In this document: positions 33,621 to 42,751 of the stretch, piece by piece
Layout: each line of letters begins with the position of its first letter
Numbering within the stretch: the first letter of the stretch is position 1
Assembly: GCF_003340345.1 (NCBI RefSeq)
Contig: NZ_PPTQ01000009.1
Span: 62,001 to 126,000, forward strand
Reading direction: 5' to 3'
Source of the DNA: Paraeggerthella hongkongensis
Lineage (GTDB): Bacteria > Actinomycetota > Coriobacteriia > Coriobacteriales > Eggerthellaceae
DNA length: 64,000 bases
The notes under the pieces: model-generated
The model's input: only the letters and a program-made list of their open reading frames with translations
The model's database searches: none
What the model was told of the DNA's origin: nothing
Position numbers and translations under genes: made by a program

Positions 33621-34019
33621 CTACTCGGCTGCCGCCGCCAGCCTGCGCTGCAGCACATCGGCTATATCGTTGCGCGGAACGCCCAGCTCCCTGCACTGGC
33701 GGATGAACTCATCGGTCAGAAAATCAACCTCGGTCTTAGCGTCTTCCGCTTGGACGGGGCCTTGGTCGGCCACGAACGTACCGCACCCTCGCTTCGAAAC
33801 GATATAGCCGTCGCGCTCGATATCCTGATACACCTTGCTGACGGTGTTGTAGTTCACGCCCAGGTCGACCGCAAGCTCGCGCACCGTCGGCAGCTTGTCG
33901 CCCGCTTGGAACCGTCCCGAAGCAATCAGGTAGATCAGGCGATTGCGCAGCTGAAGCCACAGGGGAATCCCGCTGTCGCTGTCTATGGTGATTTGCACGG
34001 TCTGGTTTACGGCGCTCAC
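33621..34019 (-). CDS. GntR-family regulator, YtrA type
   Basis: A short (132 aa) GntR protein: winged helix with SGIPLWLQLRNRLIYLIASGRF, KLPTVRELAVDLGVNYNTVSKVYQDIERDGYI and RGCGTFVA, then only ~50 residues of helical tail. This is the YtrA subfamily, which usually controls neighbouring membrane-protein or ABC-transporter genes, here the SPFH gene. The start is GTG; the ribosome site is weak. Confidence 0.9.
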   Translation of the reverse strand: MSAVNQTVQITIDSDSGIPLWLQLRNRLIYLIASGRFQAGDKLPTVRELAVDLGVNYNTVSKVYQDIERDGYIVSKRGCGTFVADQGPVQAEDAKTEVDFLTDEFIRQCRELGVPRNDIADVLQRRLAAAAE

Positions 34020-34191
34020 GTCTGGATAGTCACGCTTTCTTCGTCCGGTCGGAATGTCGACTCATCATACCATGCTTCAAAATGCCGTGCAGCCGGCCCA
34101 AGAGGGAGGGAGGGGGCCAGCTGCACGGTTCCAAGAAACGGGGCAGACGCCCCTGCGCGAGAACCCGTTCGGAACGCTCGCGCTTCGTGGA

Positions 34192-34815
34192 CTACAAAGA
34201 GAGCGAGGTTTTCTCGAAAGCGAGGAATTCCTGCATGGTTTCCGCCAAGCCCCGGAAGAACCCAGTTCGAGCATGGCGCTTCACGTCATCGCAGAATTGA
34301 GGAGCCCAGGCCAGCAGATGATCGGACAAGAACGCCTGCTGGGCGCTGAAGGCCGCCCCCGCTGCCGCAGCATCAGCCGCCGCCAAAGCGGCCGCTTCCT
34401 TCCTGCACAGGCACGCCATGAATTCCAGTTCGAATCCTATGTGGTCTTCTGGCAGATTAACCCCATTTGAACGTCGAAAACCTTCCGCTCGGTACGTCTC
34501 GACCACCTGATCGCGCGCCTCTTGCATCATGATGCGCTTCGAGCTGGTGTACACCGACTCGTACGGGCTTACGGGGTTGGCGGACATACCCAAGAACAGC
34601 GCCGAGAAATCAGCTACGACATCCGTGCGGACGGTTGCCAAATCGGCGGAAGGCAGTTCGGCGGCGAACCGGGACAGCTCGCCCTCCAGAACAGGAGGAT
34701 GAGCGGCAAGCTGCTCTAAAAATCCGATCGTCACTTCCTCCAGGAACGCATGGGACAGAAACGAGTACGTCAACGCCCTCGTCTCGGCTTCCGTATGCAC
34801 GTCGTGCGCTTCCAT
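34192..34815 (-). CDS. TorD-family molybdoenzyme chaperone
   Basis: This all-helical 207-residue protein should hold the catalytic subunit of the upstream-encoded molybdoenzyme until cofactor is loaded and the Tat signal released. The family motif is YESVYTSSKRIMMQEARDQV, followed by LPEDHIGFELEFMACLC (compare the TorD/DmsD E-P-x-D-H core). GAGGGAGG precedes the ATG. It is the last gene of the reductase operon, 35 bases after the membrane subunit. Confidence 0.88.
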   Translation of the reverse strand: MEAHDVHTEAETRALTYSFLSHAFLEEVTIGFLEQLAAHPPVLEGELSRFAAELPSADLATVRTDVVADFSALFLGMSANPVSPYESVYTSSKRIMMQEARDQVVETYRAEGFRRSNGVNLPEDHIGFELEFMACLCRKEAAALAAADAAAAGAAFSAQQAFLSDHLLAWAPQFCDDVKRHARTGFFRGLAETMQEFLAFEKTSLSL

Positions 34816-34850
34816 GATCCGCCTCCCTCGTATTCAAGCCTGCTAAATTG

Positions 34851-35831
34851 CTATAGATAGAACAGTACGCCTTGCACCGCTTGCAGCGCATCCGGGCTGA
34901 CGAGCGCCGCATGCACTCCTGCAGCCAAAACCACGAAACGAAGCGTGAATCCTCCCACGAGAGCGCACGCGGCGCCTCCTACGGGAATCGCCGCAGGAAG
35001 ATGCCCACCGGACTTGCGCTTGGAAGCGGCGATCTGGACCACGGCCGCCGCAAACGGGCCCACAAGCCCCACGGCCACCACGAGCACCCAGAATTGCATG
35101 CTCAGCACGCCTTCGCTCAATATGCCCGCCGAAACCGCCGCGCCGCCGCCCGCCTGCTGCATCGTGACCAAGAACGCGGCCAGGACAACAGCCTCTAGGG
35201 CAACCAGGCCCACGACCGTCTTCTCGAACACCGACTGAACACGCTCGATGCCCTGGTCTTTCTCCAGCACGGCGGCAACGATAGATACCGCCGCCAAACC
35301 CGTATCCAAGGCAGATACGGTGAACAGAACCGGAAGCAGCCACGTGTTCCACAAAGGAATCGCGGGAGCCGATCCTAGAAGAATGCCGGTGTACACCGCC
35401 ACCGCAAGCGCCAGCGGAATGCCGATGATGGCCAGCACCTTGTTAATGGTGCCGCGCGCACGACCCAGCGGCTTGCAAAGCTTTCCCAACCAGTCGGCAA
35501 TCTTGTCGGTAGTGAAGAGTGCGCTCAGGCCTACCATCATGAACGTCGCCATCAAGAGCCACGCGCCGATAGTCATCCAGGAAGACCCGTTCACGAAGCT
35601 CTTGAACAGGATCATTGCCTGCAAAGGCTTCGGTACTTCCGAGATCAGGGCCAGCAGGCCGATGGCCAACGAAGCCACGGCAATCCACACGCCGCCGGTC
35701 ACGGTCCTCTTGAACGAGCCGGGTTTTGCCAAGCGCAGGATCGATACCGTTACGTATGCGCCCGCGCCCAGGCCGCCGAGGAACAGGTAGATCGCCGGCA
35801 GCCAACCCCATGTCGTCTGCAACTCAACCAT
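34851..35831 (-). CDS. NrfD/DmsC-like membrane anchor subunit
   Basis: An eight- to nine-helix integral membrane protein (326 aa) of the NrfD/PsrC family, starting MVELQTTWGWLPAIYLFLGGLGAGAY, the typical N-terminus. It should exchange electrons with menaquinol and pass them to the Fe-S subunit. AAAGGAGG lies nine bases before the ATG. Confidence 0.9.
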   Translation of the reverse strand: MVELQTTWGWLPAIYLFLGGLGAGAYVTVSILRLAKPGSFKRTVTGGVWIAVASLAIGLLALISEVPKPLQAMILFKSFVNGSSWMTIGAWLLMATFMMVGLSALFTTDKIADWLGKLCKPLGRARGTINKVLAIIGIPLALAVAVYTGILLGSAPAIPLWNTWLLPVLFTVSALDTGLAAVSIVAAVLEKDQGIERVQSVFEKTVVGLVALEAVVLAAFLVTMQQAGGGAAVSAGILSEGVLSMQFWVLVVAVGLVGPFAAAVVQIAASKRKSGGHLPAAIPVGGAACALVGGFTLRFVVLAAGVHAALVSPDALQAVQGVLFYL

Positions 35832-35904
35832 GAGTGAACCTCCTTTCCATCATTTCCGTCGAGGCGCGCGCCGCACGCGGCTGCAACGCCTCGACGCCGA
35901 GTTG

Positions 35905-36432
35905 TTACGACACGATAGACGCCCGACCGACCTCGCTGTTCGCTATCTGAGCTACCTTCGTTTCAGCAGCTAGATCGGACATCTCGTCCAGCGTTCCGAA
36001 ATGCAGCGCCTTCGTGGGACAGGTGGCTACGCAGTGCGGCGTGTCACCCGGCTTCACGCCGTTGCCGATGCAGCAGTCGCACTTGTCCATGCCCTGGTCG
36101 TTGTACTGCGGCACGCCGAACGGACAGGCGAAGAAGCAGTAGCGGCATCCGATGCACTTCTCTTTGTCGACCACCACGATACCGTCTTCCGCACGCTTCG
36201 TGATAGCGCCGGCGGGGCACACGGCCGCGCAGGCGGGCTCGGAGCAGTGCATGCACGACATCGACACGAACGTGCGCTTCACCTTGGGAAACGTGCCACT
36301 GGTAACCTCATGGACCTTGCGGCGAGCAATGGTGCCCGCTTCGATTCCGTTCCACTGCTTGCAGGCAACCTCGCACGCCCAGCACTTAATGCAGCGTTCG
36401 GTATCCATATAGAAGCCGTATTGCGCAGCCAT
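35905..36432 (-). CDS. Fe-S electron-transfer subunit (DmsB-like)
   Basis: It carries four [4Fe-4S] ferredoxin motifs: CIKCWACEVACKQWN, CMHCSEPACAAVCPAGAI, CIGCRYCFFACPFGVPQ and CDCCIGNGVKPGDTPHCVATCPT. Length 175 is typical. It links the NrfD anchor to the molybdopterin subunit. Its ATG overlaps the stop of the catalytic gene (TAATG). Confidence 0.93.
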   Translation of the reverse strand: MAAQYGFYMDTERCIKCWACEVACKQWNGIEAGTIARRKVHEVTSGTFPKVKRTFVSMSCMHCSEPACAAVCPAGAITKRAEDGIVVVDKEKCIGCRYCFFACPFGVPQYNDQGMDKCDCCIGNGVKPGDTPHCVATCPTKALHFGTLDEMSDLAAETKVAQIANSEVGRASIVS

Positions 36433-38852
36433 TATTCATTGCCCCCTTCGTACTTGCTGATCTTGACGAGCGTCTGCTTCGACATGGCGGAATTAAAGGG
36501 ATCGAAGTTTGCCAAGTCGGCATCGTAGAGCACGTTAACCTCACTGCCGCCATCCAAGGCTCCGTAACCCGGAAGACCCAGCTCCTCGCAAGGCTGCCAC
36601 CAACCACGACGAGACATAAGCACGTCAGGCGCAATGCCCTCGAAATAGTGAGCAACCATCTTCACCCAGCCATGGGGCGATTCGATTTTCATCCAGTCGC
36701 CATCGGCGATGCCGTACTTTTTCGCCGTTGCCGGATTGATCTTGACCCACGGGTAGGGTTGCAGCTCGCGCAGATACGGAACGTCAACATAGTAGCTGTG
36801 GTTGCATAGGCGATACGCATGCACGTCAGAGATGACCAGCGGATACTCAGCTGCAATATCGGGCGTACCGGCAATGCTTTCGGCTGGACCGTTATACACG
36901 GGAAGCGGAGATATGGTCCCTGTGCCGTCGCAATTCGGCTTATCGCCGATCCACTCGTTATAGCACTGCACCTTGCCGTTGGGCAGGCTTGCAAACATCT
37001 TTTCGTAATCCTGATATTTCGGCTCTGTCGGCTTCGCGCCATCGGTTCGCTCTATAAAGATACCCCTATTTGCAGCGCGCAGCTCTTCAAGCTCAATGCC
37101 CGAGCCATCCAGCTGCTCGCGCAGGCATGCATCCATATCGCCGTTCCAAAAGTCTTCGCCGTAACCCATACGAACAGCAAGATCAAGATAGTACTCCCAG
37201 TCAGAACGCGATTCGCCCATAGGCTCGGATATCTTTTGGTTGATAGCGATAAACGTGCCCGCCGGACTGTTCTTCGTACCGAATTGCTGGTCGGATTCGT
37301 AGTTCGTGCATGCCGGCAAAACGTAGTCGGCATAGTCGCACGACGAATTCCACTGCGTGTCCATGACCACGTAGAAGTCTAGCTTCCTTAGAGCCTCCTC
37401 CACCTTCTTTGGCTGGCGCGTAGCCGACATCGGGTTCGACGACTGTCCGAAGATGCAGCGCAACGGATAGGGATCCTCGGTCAAAATGCTCATGATTCCC
37501 TTGTAATAGGCCGTCGTAGGACCAGATTCCTGAGTGTCCATTGTCTGGAACCAGCGCGGAGTCTCGGGACCGACCAAATCGGAGACACCCGCCATGAAGC
37601 CATTCGCCTCGTCCTCTTTCGTCTTTTGGAGACGATCGCTCAAGATGTCGATGCCCTTGGTCTTAATGAGAGACGGAGGCGGAACCATACCAGCTTCGCC
37701 GCCACCGGCAATGCCGAGGTTCCCGGTAATAGCCTCGATCAAGCACGCGCAAGCCACCGTCCAATGGCCGTCGTTTTGCTGGTCGCCAATGCCGTTGCCA
37801 ATATTGATGCCCATAGGCTTTATGGTGCCCATCATGCGGGCGACCTCGAGAATCTGTTCAACAGGAATGCCCGTAATGTCGGCAGCCCATTCGGGCGTGT
37901 ATTGCTTCATGTGCTCAGCCAGCTTGTCGAAGCCGCTGCACCAGTTTTCCACGAAATCGTGATCGTACATATCCTCTTCAATAATCGTGTTGAGAAGAGC
38001 CATGGCCAGCGCACCATCGGTGCCGGGTCGTACGGGCACCCAAACATCAGCTTTTGAGGCAAGGCCGTCCTGCATAGGACGGATATCGATGACTTTCAAG
38101 CCTTTTTCGATGGCGTCGAGACGACCGCAAGGGTTTCCTTGATTGATCGCCGAGTTCTCGCTGTTGTATCCCCAAACTACAAGGAGCTTCGTCTTGCCAA
38201 GCTGACCCGGTGCCGTATTGGTCGCCTTGGCATGCTTCGGACCACCGATGGTTACCAGGCGAGAAAACATGCGCTGAGAATTGCAGATAGCGCTGTGCAT
38301 GTAGTTCGGACTGCCGTGCACATTCAAGAAGCGACGTCCCATGGTGCCGAGCACGGCGTAGAACTGCGGAGACAAAACGCCGTAGCTTTTTGCGCCGTAC
38401 TGCTCTTTTTGCTCGAGCAACTTCGCCGCAATAGCGTCCATAGCCTCATCCCACGTGCAACGCTCGAACTTCCCCTCGCCCTTTTCGCCGATACGCTTCA
38501 TGGGATACAGAAGGCGGCCGGGTGCGTACAAGACCGCCATGGCCGCATTGCCCTTTGCGCACAAGCTGCGGCTCCCGCGACCCCAGTTGTTGCCCGCCTC
38601 GGGATTGCCTTCCACATTGATCCAGCGGTCATCCTTGATGTAGCAGAGCGTCGAGCAGTGCGTACGGGCCGGACCGCACATCTGGCACCACGCGTGGCGT
38701 ACCTGAACGTCGCCCGATTCCACACCGGCAGCTCCGGCGGGAGCCTCCTCGAGCGTTTCCTGAGAAGCGCATCCAGTGAGCGCCGCCATGGCGCCGAGCG
38801 CGGCGGTTCCCTGCAGGAATGCGCGCCTGGTAAGCTTGCCTTTCTCCGTCAT
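36432..38852 (-). CDS. Molybdopterin oxidoreductase, DMSO-reductase family catalytic subunit
   Basis: The 806-residue product has a Tat signal (KLTRRAFLQGTAALGAMAALTGC), so it acts outside the membrane. The signal ends in a lipobox-like LTGC. The [4Fe-4S] ligands are C56, C59, C66 or C70, and C98. The probable Mo ligand is Cys190 in the segment YMHSAICNSQR, the pattern of polysulfide/thiosulfate/tetrathionate/arsenate-type reductases rather than the serine of true DMSO reductase. MGD-binding segments are WGYNSENSAINQGNP and FGQSSNPMSATRQPKKV. The electron acceptor cannot be told from sequence. It is the first gene of a four-gene operon. Confidence 0.88.
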   Translation of the reverse strand: MTEKGKLTRRAFLQGTAALGAMAALTGCASQETLEEAPAGAAGVESGDVQVRHAWCQMCGPARTHCSTLCYIKDDRWINVEGNPEAGNNWGRGSRSLCAKGNAAMAVLYAPGRLLYPMKRIGEKGEGKFERCTWDEAMDAIAAKLLEQKEQYGAKSYGVLSPQFYAVLGTMGRRFLNVHGSPNYMHSAICNSQRMFSRLVTIGGPKHAKATNTAPGQLGKTKLLVVWGYNSENSAINQGNPCGRLDAIEKGLKVIDIRPMQDGLASKADVWVPVRPGTDGALAMALLNTIIEEDMYDHDFVENWCSGFDKLAEHMKQYTPEWAADITGIPVEQILEVARMMGTIKPMGINIGNGIGDQQNDGHWTVACACLIEAITGNLGIAGGGEAGMVPPPSLIKTKGIDILSDRLQKTKEDEANGFMAGVSDLVGPETPRWFQTMDTQESGPTTAYYKGIMSILTEDPYPLRCIFGQSSNPMSATRQPKKVEEALRKLDFYVVMDTQWNSSCDYADYVLPACTNYESDQQFGTKNSPAGTFIAINQKISEPMGESRSDWEYYLDLAVRMGYGEDFWNGDMDACLREQLDGSGIELEELRAANRGIFIERTDGAKPTEPKYQDYEKMFASLPNGKVQCYNEWIGDKPNCDGTGTISPLPVYNGPAESIAGTPDIAAEYPLVISDVHAYRLCNHSYYVDVPYLRELQPYPWVKINPATAKKYGIADGDWMKIESPHGWVKMVAHYFEGIAPDVLMSRRGWWQPCEELGLPGYGALDGGSEVNVLYDADLANFDPFNSAMSKQTLVKISKYEGGNE

Positions 38853-39262
38853 GCTTTCCTCCTCTTATCTCCCTATTCACTCGTCTCGTCTGACGAGGAC
38901 GTACCCTTGCGAGTTGAAGTTCGGATACAGCTCCGCCCTCGCTCGGCTGCATATTCCTACACCGAGCGCGCATCCAGCACGTCAGCGTACGCTGGCGCCA
39001 GCTTGCCTAGCTGCTTGAACCACTGGATTGATATGCGATTATGCTGTGATTATCTACAAACCGTGAACTTCAGAACCCCTGCGAAGCACTCTCATAAGAC
39101 CAGCTCCCCCGAACTCCCCAAAGCATCTTATTGAACTATTGTCATAGTGTCATAGTTTTTTATTGTTTTCAAGGGCGAGGATTATTCTACTTTCAGATAT
39201 GCCTTGAGGAACGTGCTTCACGAGATGGAAAAGGAAGGCCGACCAGCAAAGCCGAGCGCGCC
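38853..39262. other. Upstream region of the reductase operon
   Basis: No gene. On the minus strand the operon leader is about 280 bases long. The most regular feature is a tandem 8-mer TGTCATAG-TGTCATAG (39140-39155), embedded in a wider AACTAT...ATAGTT dyad (39134-39157), a candidate regulator site for the reductase. T-rich DNA (CATAGTTTTTTATTGTTTTC, 39151-39170) may be the terminator of the XRE gene on its left-reading strand or part of the promoter. Confidence 0.4.
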
Positions 39263-40357
39263 TTACACGTCGATAGGGGCGCTCTGAGCAGCGGCTTTGC
39301 GACGCTTGCGATCGCGCCACCAATGGGAAAGGCTGAACACAAGCCACTCCACCAACGGAATGGTCAGAAACGCCACCCAAGCCGGATGCGGCTGGCTCAG
39401 AACGAACGCCATGTAGAAGAACCAAGCCGTCACTCCTAGCGGATACGCTCCGGCAATAAGCGGAGCGATGCGCCGACGCCCCACAGCATGGCCCACCATA
39501 TAGTACAGCGGCACGGTGAAGAACAGGAACAAGCCCATCCCCCATTGCCCGTTCATAATGCCGATCAGCAGGTACGCCAGAATAACCACGAGCGGATAGG
39601 GAAACTTCAGCCACGACCGCTCGAACTCGCGCAGATAATGCTTGCGAACCGGGATGCTCTTCCCCACCTCGTCACCGTACTTCGCACGGGCATCGTCAAG
39701 CGTCTCGAAGCGCTCGCCCTGCACGGTGTAGCCGCACGGATCGTCCCACCGGCCACCGCCCCGATGGCCGTATTTGGCGTGAGCGTCGTGCCAGCTATCG
39801 AACTGCTCACCGTTGATGACCACGTTATCGCCGTCGATGAAGACCTCGTCGTCATCCGGGCCGTTCTTGGGGCTTTTCACATGCACGCCGTTCCACCCGA
39901 CATGCACCTCTTCGCCCTTCTCTCCATCGATTACGTGAATTCCTTCGCGCCAGGAAATATGAACTTTCTCCGCGCCGTCCTCCACGTGGATGCCCCCGAC
40001 GCCTATGCGCACTTTGGAAGGGTTCTCCGTATTCGGGACCTCGGCGTCCGCAGGCGCTTCCTTCGCGCTGGGCTCATCGCGATTCTCGCAGGCCGTCGCC
40101 TCGCGCTCGGAAGCCCGGTCGGCCGCCTCGAACATCACGTCATCTTGCATGCCTTCGTCCACGTACAGCAAATCGTCCAGCGACACCCCGTACAACTGCG
40201 CGAGCGCGATCAGGTTATCGGTGTCGGGGGAAGACTCGGACCGCTCCCATTTCGACACGGCCTGACGCGACACGCCCAGCCTCTCGGCCAAAGCCTCCTG
40301 AGACAACCCGGCTTGTTTGCGACGCTCGGCCAGACGCTGCGCGATCTCTACGTTCAT
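39263..40357 (-). CDS. XRE-family regulator with membrane-bound C-terminus
   Basis: Residues 1-65 are a Cro/CI-type helix-turn-helix (RRKQAGLSQEALAERLGVSRQAVSKWERSESSPD). The middle (about 110-200) has repeated short beta-strand units: GIHVEDGAEKVHI, GIHVIDGEKGEEVHV, GVHVKSPKNG, DEVFIDGDNVVINGE. The C-terminal third has four hydrophobic helices (LVVILAYLLIGIMNG; MGLFLFFTVPLYYMVGHAVG; AYPLGVTAWFFYMAFVL; WVAFLTIPLVEWLVFSL). It looks like a membrane-tethered transcription sensor. ATG 40357 follows AAAGGGAG; the frame further upstream has no ribosome site. Confidence 0.85.
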   Translation of the reverse strand: MNVEIAQRLAERRKQAGLSQEALAERLGVSRQAVSKWERSESSPDTDNLIALAQLYGVSLDDLLYVDEGMQDDVMFEAADRASEREATACENRDEPSAKEAPADAEVPNTENPSKVRIGVGGIHVEDGAEKVHISWREGIHVIDGEKGEEVHVGWNGVHVKSPKNGPDDDEVFIDGDNVVINGEQFDSWHDAHAKYGHRGGGRWDDPCGYTVQGERFETLDDARAKYGDEVGKSIPVRKHYLREFERSWLKFPYPLVVILAYLLIGIMNGQWGMGLFLFFTVPLYYMVGHAVGRRRIAPLIAGAYPLGVTAWFFYMAFVLSQPHPAWVAFLTIPLVEWLVFSLSHWWRDRKRRKAAAQSAPIDV

Positions 40358-41080
40358 CGTGCTCCCTTTCTCGTTTCGCTCATCATAGCGTATTGAAAAG
40401 AGTACGGTTGCAACGCTTCGAGCGCGACCAATTTCAGTTGGAATCTTGCGCAACTTTTGGTTGCGCTCTCGGGAGCAACGCAGGTCGCACAATCGCAAGC
40501 TGCGGTTTCACGCTCGCACTGCCCATTCGCACGTTCGCACCGAATGCAAACGCACACCATGCGGAAACCGTCGACACAGGGGTTTCCACAGGGCGTTGAA
40601 CAAGGCTCCTTACCACGAGCGATCCATCTGAAACCCGCCGCGAAGCGAACGCCCGGCCGCGTGGTCGCAGGGCCCACCGGGCGCTCGGGCAAACGATCGC
40701 GCCAAACGCGATCTTGCGCACGAAAAACCGCCCTCGCTGGCAGGTTCTTGCGGTTTGAGGTCGTTTGATCGCCCGTGAAGAGCGCTCGCGAAAGTGCAGC
40801 GCGCCAAGCCGAAGCTGTGAGCAGGCAAAACGAAAATCGGGTTGAGCGCCAACAAGAGCAGCACTCGACTCGACGACCTCAAACCGTCAAAAGCTGCCAG
40901 CGGGAGCGGTTTTTCGTGCGTAAGCCCGACCCCTCCGTTGGATAGCGTCTTCGCAGCGGAAGCCAGGGGCCTCCCTCCCGCATCGCGCGGCCGCGCTGCG
41001 AGACCGCTGAACCCGCGAACGCCCGCCCACACCGCGAGACCCATCGGCCCATCCGGTCGCGCATCCCTCGGCGAAAAGCC
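40358..41080. other. Long intergenic region with an inverted-repeat element
   Basis: No ORF here shows protein-family features. It contains the ~200-bp inverted-repeat element at 40718-40919 and, to its left, shorter G/C-rich repeats. Both flanking genes point left, so the region should also contain a terminator for the UbiB-type gene's upstream neighbour and the promoter of the XRE gene; I see no clear -35/-10 pair. Confidence 0.45.
40718..40919. repeat. Inverted-repeat element (MITE/BIME-like), copy 1
   Basis: Two 47-base arms (40718-40764 and 40873-40919) are complementary at about 42 positions, from GCACGAAAAACCGC at the ends to GGTTTGAGGTCGT at the inner edge, around a 108-base centre. 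The core GCTGGCAG...GGTTTGNGGTCGT recurs in the same inverted arrangement at 52205-52368. There is no transposase inside. It resembles a non-autonomous element or a bacterial interspersed mosaic repeat. Confidence 0.7.
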
Positions 41081-42736
41081 TCAAACTCTACGGCGTCGAA
41101 TGTCGACGATCACCCAGATAGACAAAATGGCAGCACCCAGATAGCCGAAGAACGCCAGGACGGGCACGCCCAGAAGCCGGGGCTCCATTGTGGACAGCGA
41201 CAGCATGGACGAGCCGATGAACAACCCGGCGATGATGATTCCCATGGTCAAGCGGTTGATGATCTTGGCCAGCTTGGACAGCGGCGCTTCGGATCCAAGC
41301 ACCTCCATGTTCATCTTCAGCTGCCCGCGCGTGAGCATCTTGAGCGCTTCGCCTGAGTACTGGGCCGCGCCGAGCGCGCCGTTCGCGGATGAGCGCAGCG
41401 CAAGCACCAGATCCTCGACGGCCGAGATCAGCTTGTCTTGCGGATCCTTCGATCGTTGAATATGCGCGTTGATGATGCCGACGACGCTTTCATTGGGAAT
41501 GAACGGCGCAATGGTTCCTTCCAACGTCACGATGCCGCGCGACACGCTGGTGATAGAGGACGGCAGCGTGACCTTGCAAGAACGCGTGAGCATAAGGATA
41601 TCGGCAAGAAACTCGCCAATGTCGATATCGGCCACATCGCATGACCCGTAATCTCTCAGCAACAAATCAAGGTCGGCCAGGAAACGCGTATGGTCGATCA
41701 CCCCGTTGTCCTTCGAGGCGGCGAACGACATGAGAGCATCTTTAAGCTCCGCGGAATCCTGCATGCCCACCGCTTCTATGATGCTGCCGAAGCCCGCACG
41801 ATCGCGCGGCGACAGGCGACCCATGTTGCCCAGGTCGATATACACCACCTTGCCGTTGCGGATAAGCAGGTTGCCCGGATGCGGGTCGGCATGGAAAAAC
41901 CCGTGATCGAGAATCTGGGTGGCATAGTTGTCGAGGATCTTCTCGCCGATCTCTTCAAGCTGATACCCAGCGGCGTGCAACCGGTCGACCGCCAAGATGG
42001 GAATGCCGTCGATATATTCCATGACCAGCACGTATTCGCTGCAAAGCTCCGGGTACACTCGAGGGCTGTCGACGAACGCCACGTTCGCGTTCAAGCGCGC
42101 GAACTCTTCAAGGTTCGCCGCCTCGCGCTGGAAGTCGGTTTCCTCAAGAAACGTGGCCCACAGCTCCTCGACCACGTCGCGCAGATCGAGCATCTGCTCG
42201 TCTTTCATGAAGCGCGACGCCTGGCGCGCCATCGTGCGCATGATATCGATATCCTGCGCCATCGTGGCCTTCACGCCCGGCCGCTGTATCTTGATGGCCA
42301 CGACGCCCCCCGTCGCAAGGCGAGCTTTGTGCACCTGCGCAAGCGACGCGCTGCCAAGCGGCGTGGGGTCGATGGCGTCGAACAAATCCCCCTGCGCATC
42401 GCCGTACATGTCATTGAGCGCAGCGAGTATCTGGTCGAACGGCAGAGGGTCGCACTCCATCTGCAGCTTTGCAAGCTCGTCGCAGTAAGCCTTCGGAAGA
42501 ATCTCCGAGCGCGTGGAAAGGGTCTGCCCGATTTTGACGAAGCTCGGGCCCAGATCTTCCAGCATGGCTCGAAAGCCTTCGGGCGTGAAGCCGTGCAGCA
42601 CGCGATGCTTCTGAAGGATCGAATATATCTCCTTCAGCCGGCGCGCCCTCGTCTTCCGGTTGAGATTGAAGCGCCCTTCCGGATCGATGTCCGCGCCGGT
42701 GCTGAAGAAGTGCTTGAGTACGGTGTTGTCGATCAT
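41081..42736 (-). CDS. UbiB/AarF/ABC1-family atypical kinase
   Basis: 551 residues. Protein-kinase-like motifs of the ABC1 family: LGPSFVKIGQTLSTR (KxGQ motif), GSASLAQVHKARL (Ala-rich nucleotide loop), VAIKIQRPGV (catalytic Lys), EYIDGIPI, HADPHPGNLLI and YIDLGNMG (DxG metal site). Two C-terminal membrane helices (about 500-545) anchor it. Homologues support quinone or isoprenoid lipid metabolism. Located 15 bases after the phasin-like gene. Confidence 0.92.
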   Translation of the reverse strand: MIDNTVLKHFFSTGADIDPEGRFNLNRKTRARRLKEIYSILQKHRVLHGFTPEGFRAMLEDLGPSFVKIGQTLSTRSEILPKAYCDELAKLQMECDPLPFDQILAALNDMYGDAQGDLFDAIDPTPLGSASLAQVHKARLATGGVVAIKIQRPGVKATMAQDIDIMRTMARQASRFMKDEQMLDLRDVVEELWATFLEETDFQREAANLEEFARLNANVAFVDSPRVYPELCSEYVLVMEYIDGIPILAVDRLHAAGYQLEEIGEKILDNYATQILDHGFFHADPHPGNLLIRNGKVVYIDLGNMGRLSPRDRAGFGSIIEAVGMQDSAELKDALMSFAASKDNGVIDHTRFLADLDLLLRDYGSCDVADIDIGEFLADILMLTRSCKVTLPSSITSVSRGIVTLEGTIAPFIPNESVVGIINAHIQRSKDPQDKLISAVEDLVLALRSSANGALGAAQYSGEALKMLTRGQLKMNMEVLGSEAPLSKLAKIINRLTMGIIIAGLFIGSSMLSLSTMEPRLLGVPVLAFFGYLGAAILSIWVIVDIRRRRV

Positions 42737-42751
42737 GCGTTCATTCGCACG

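Noticed and set aside
38139-39134. 331-codon plus-strand ORF overlapping the reductase start
   Set aside because: Antisense to the Tat signal and Fe-S region of the molybdoenzyme; no ribosome site.
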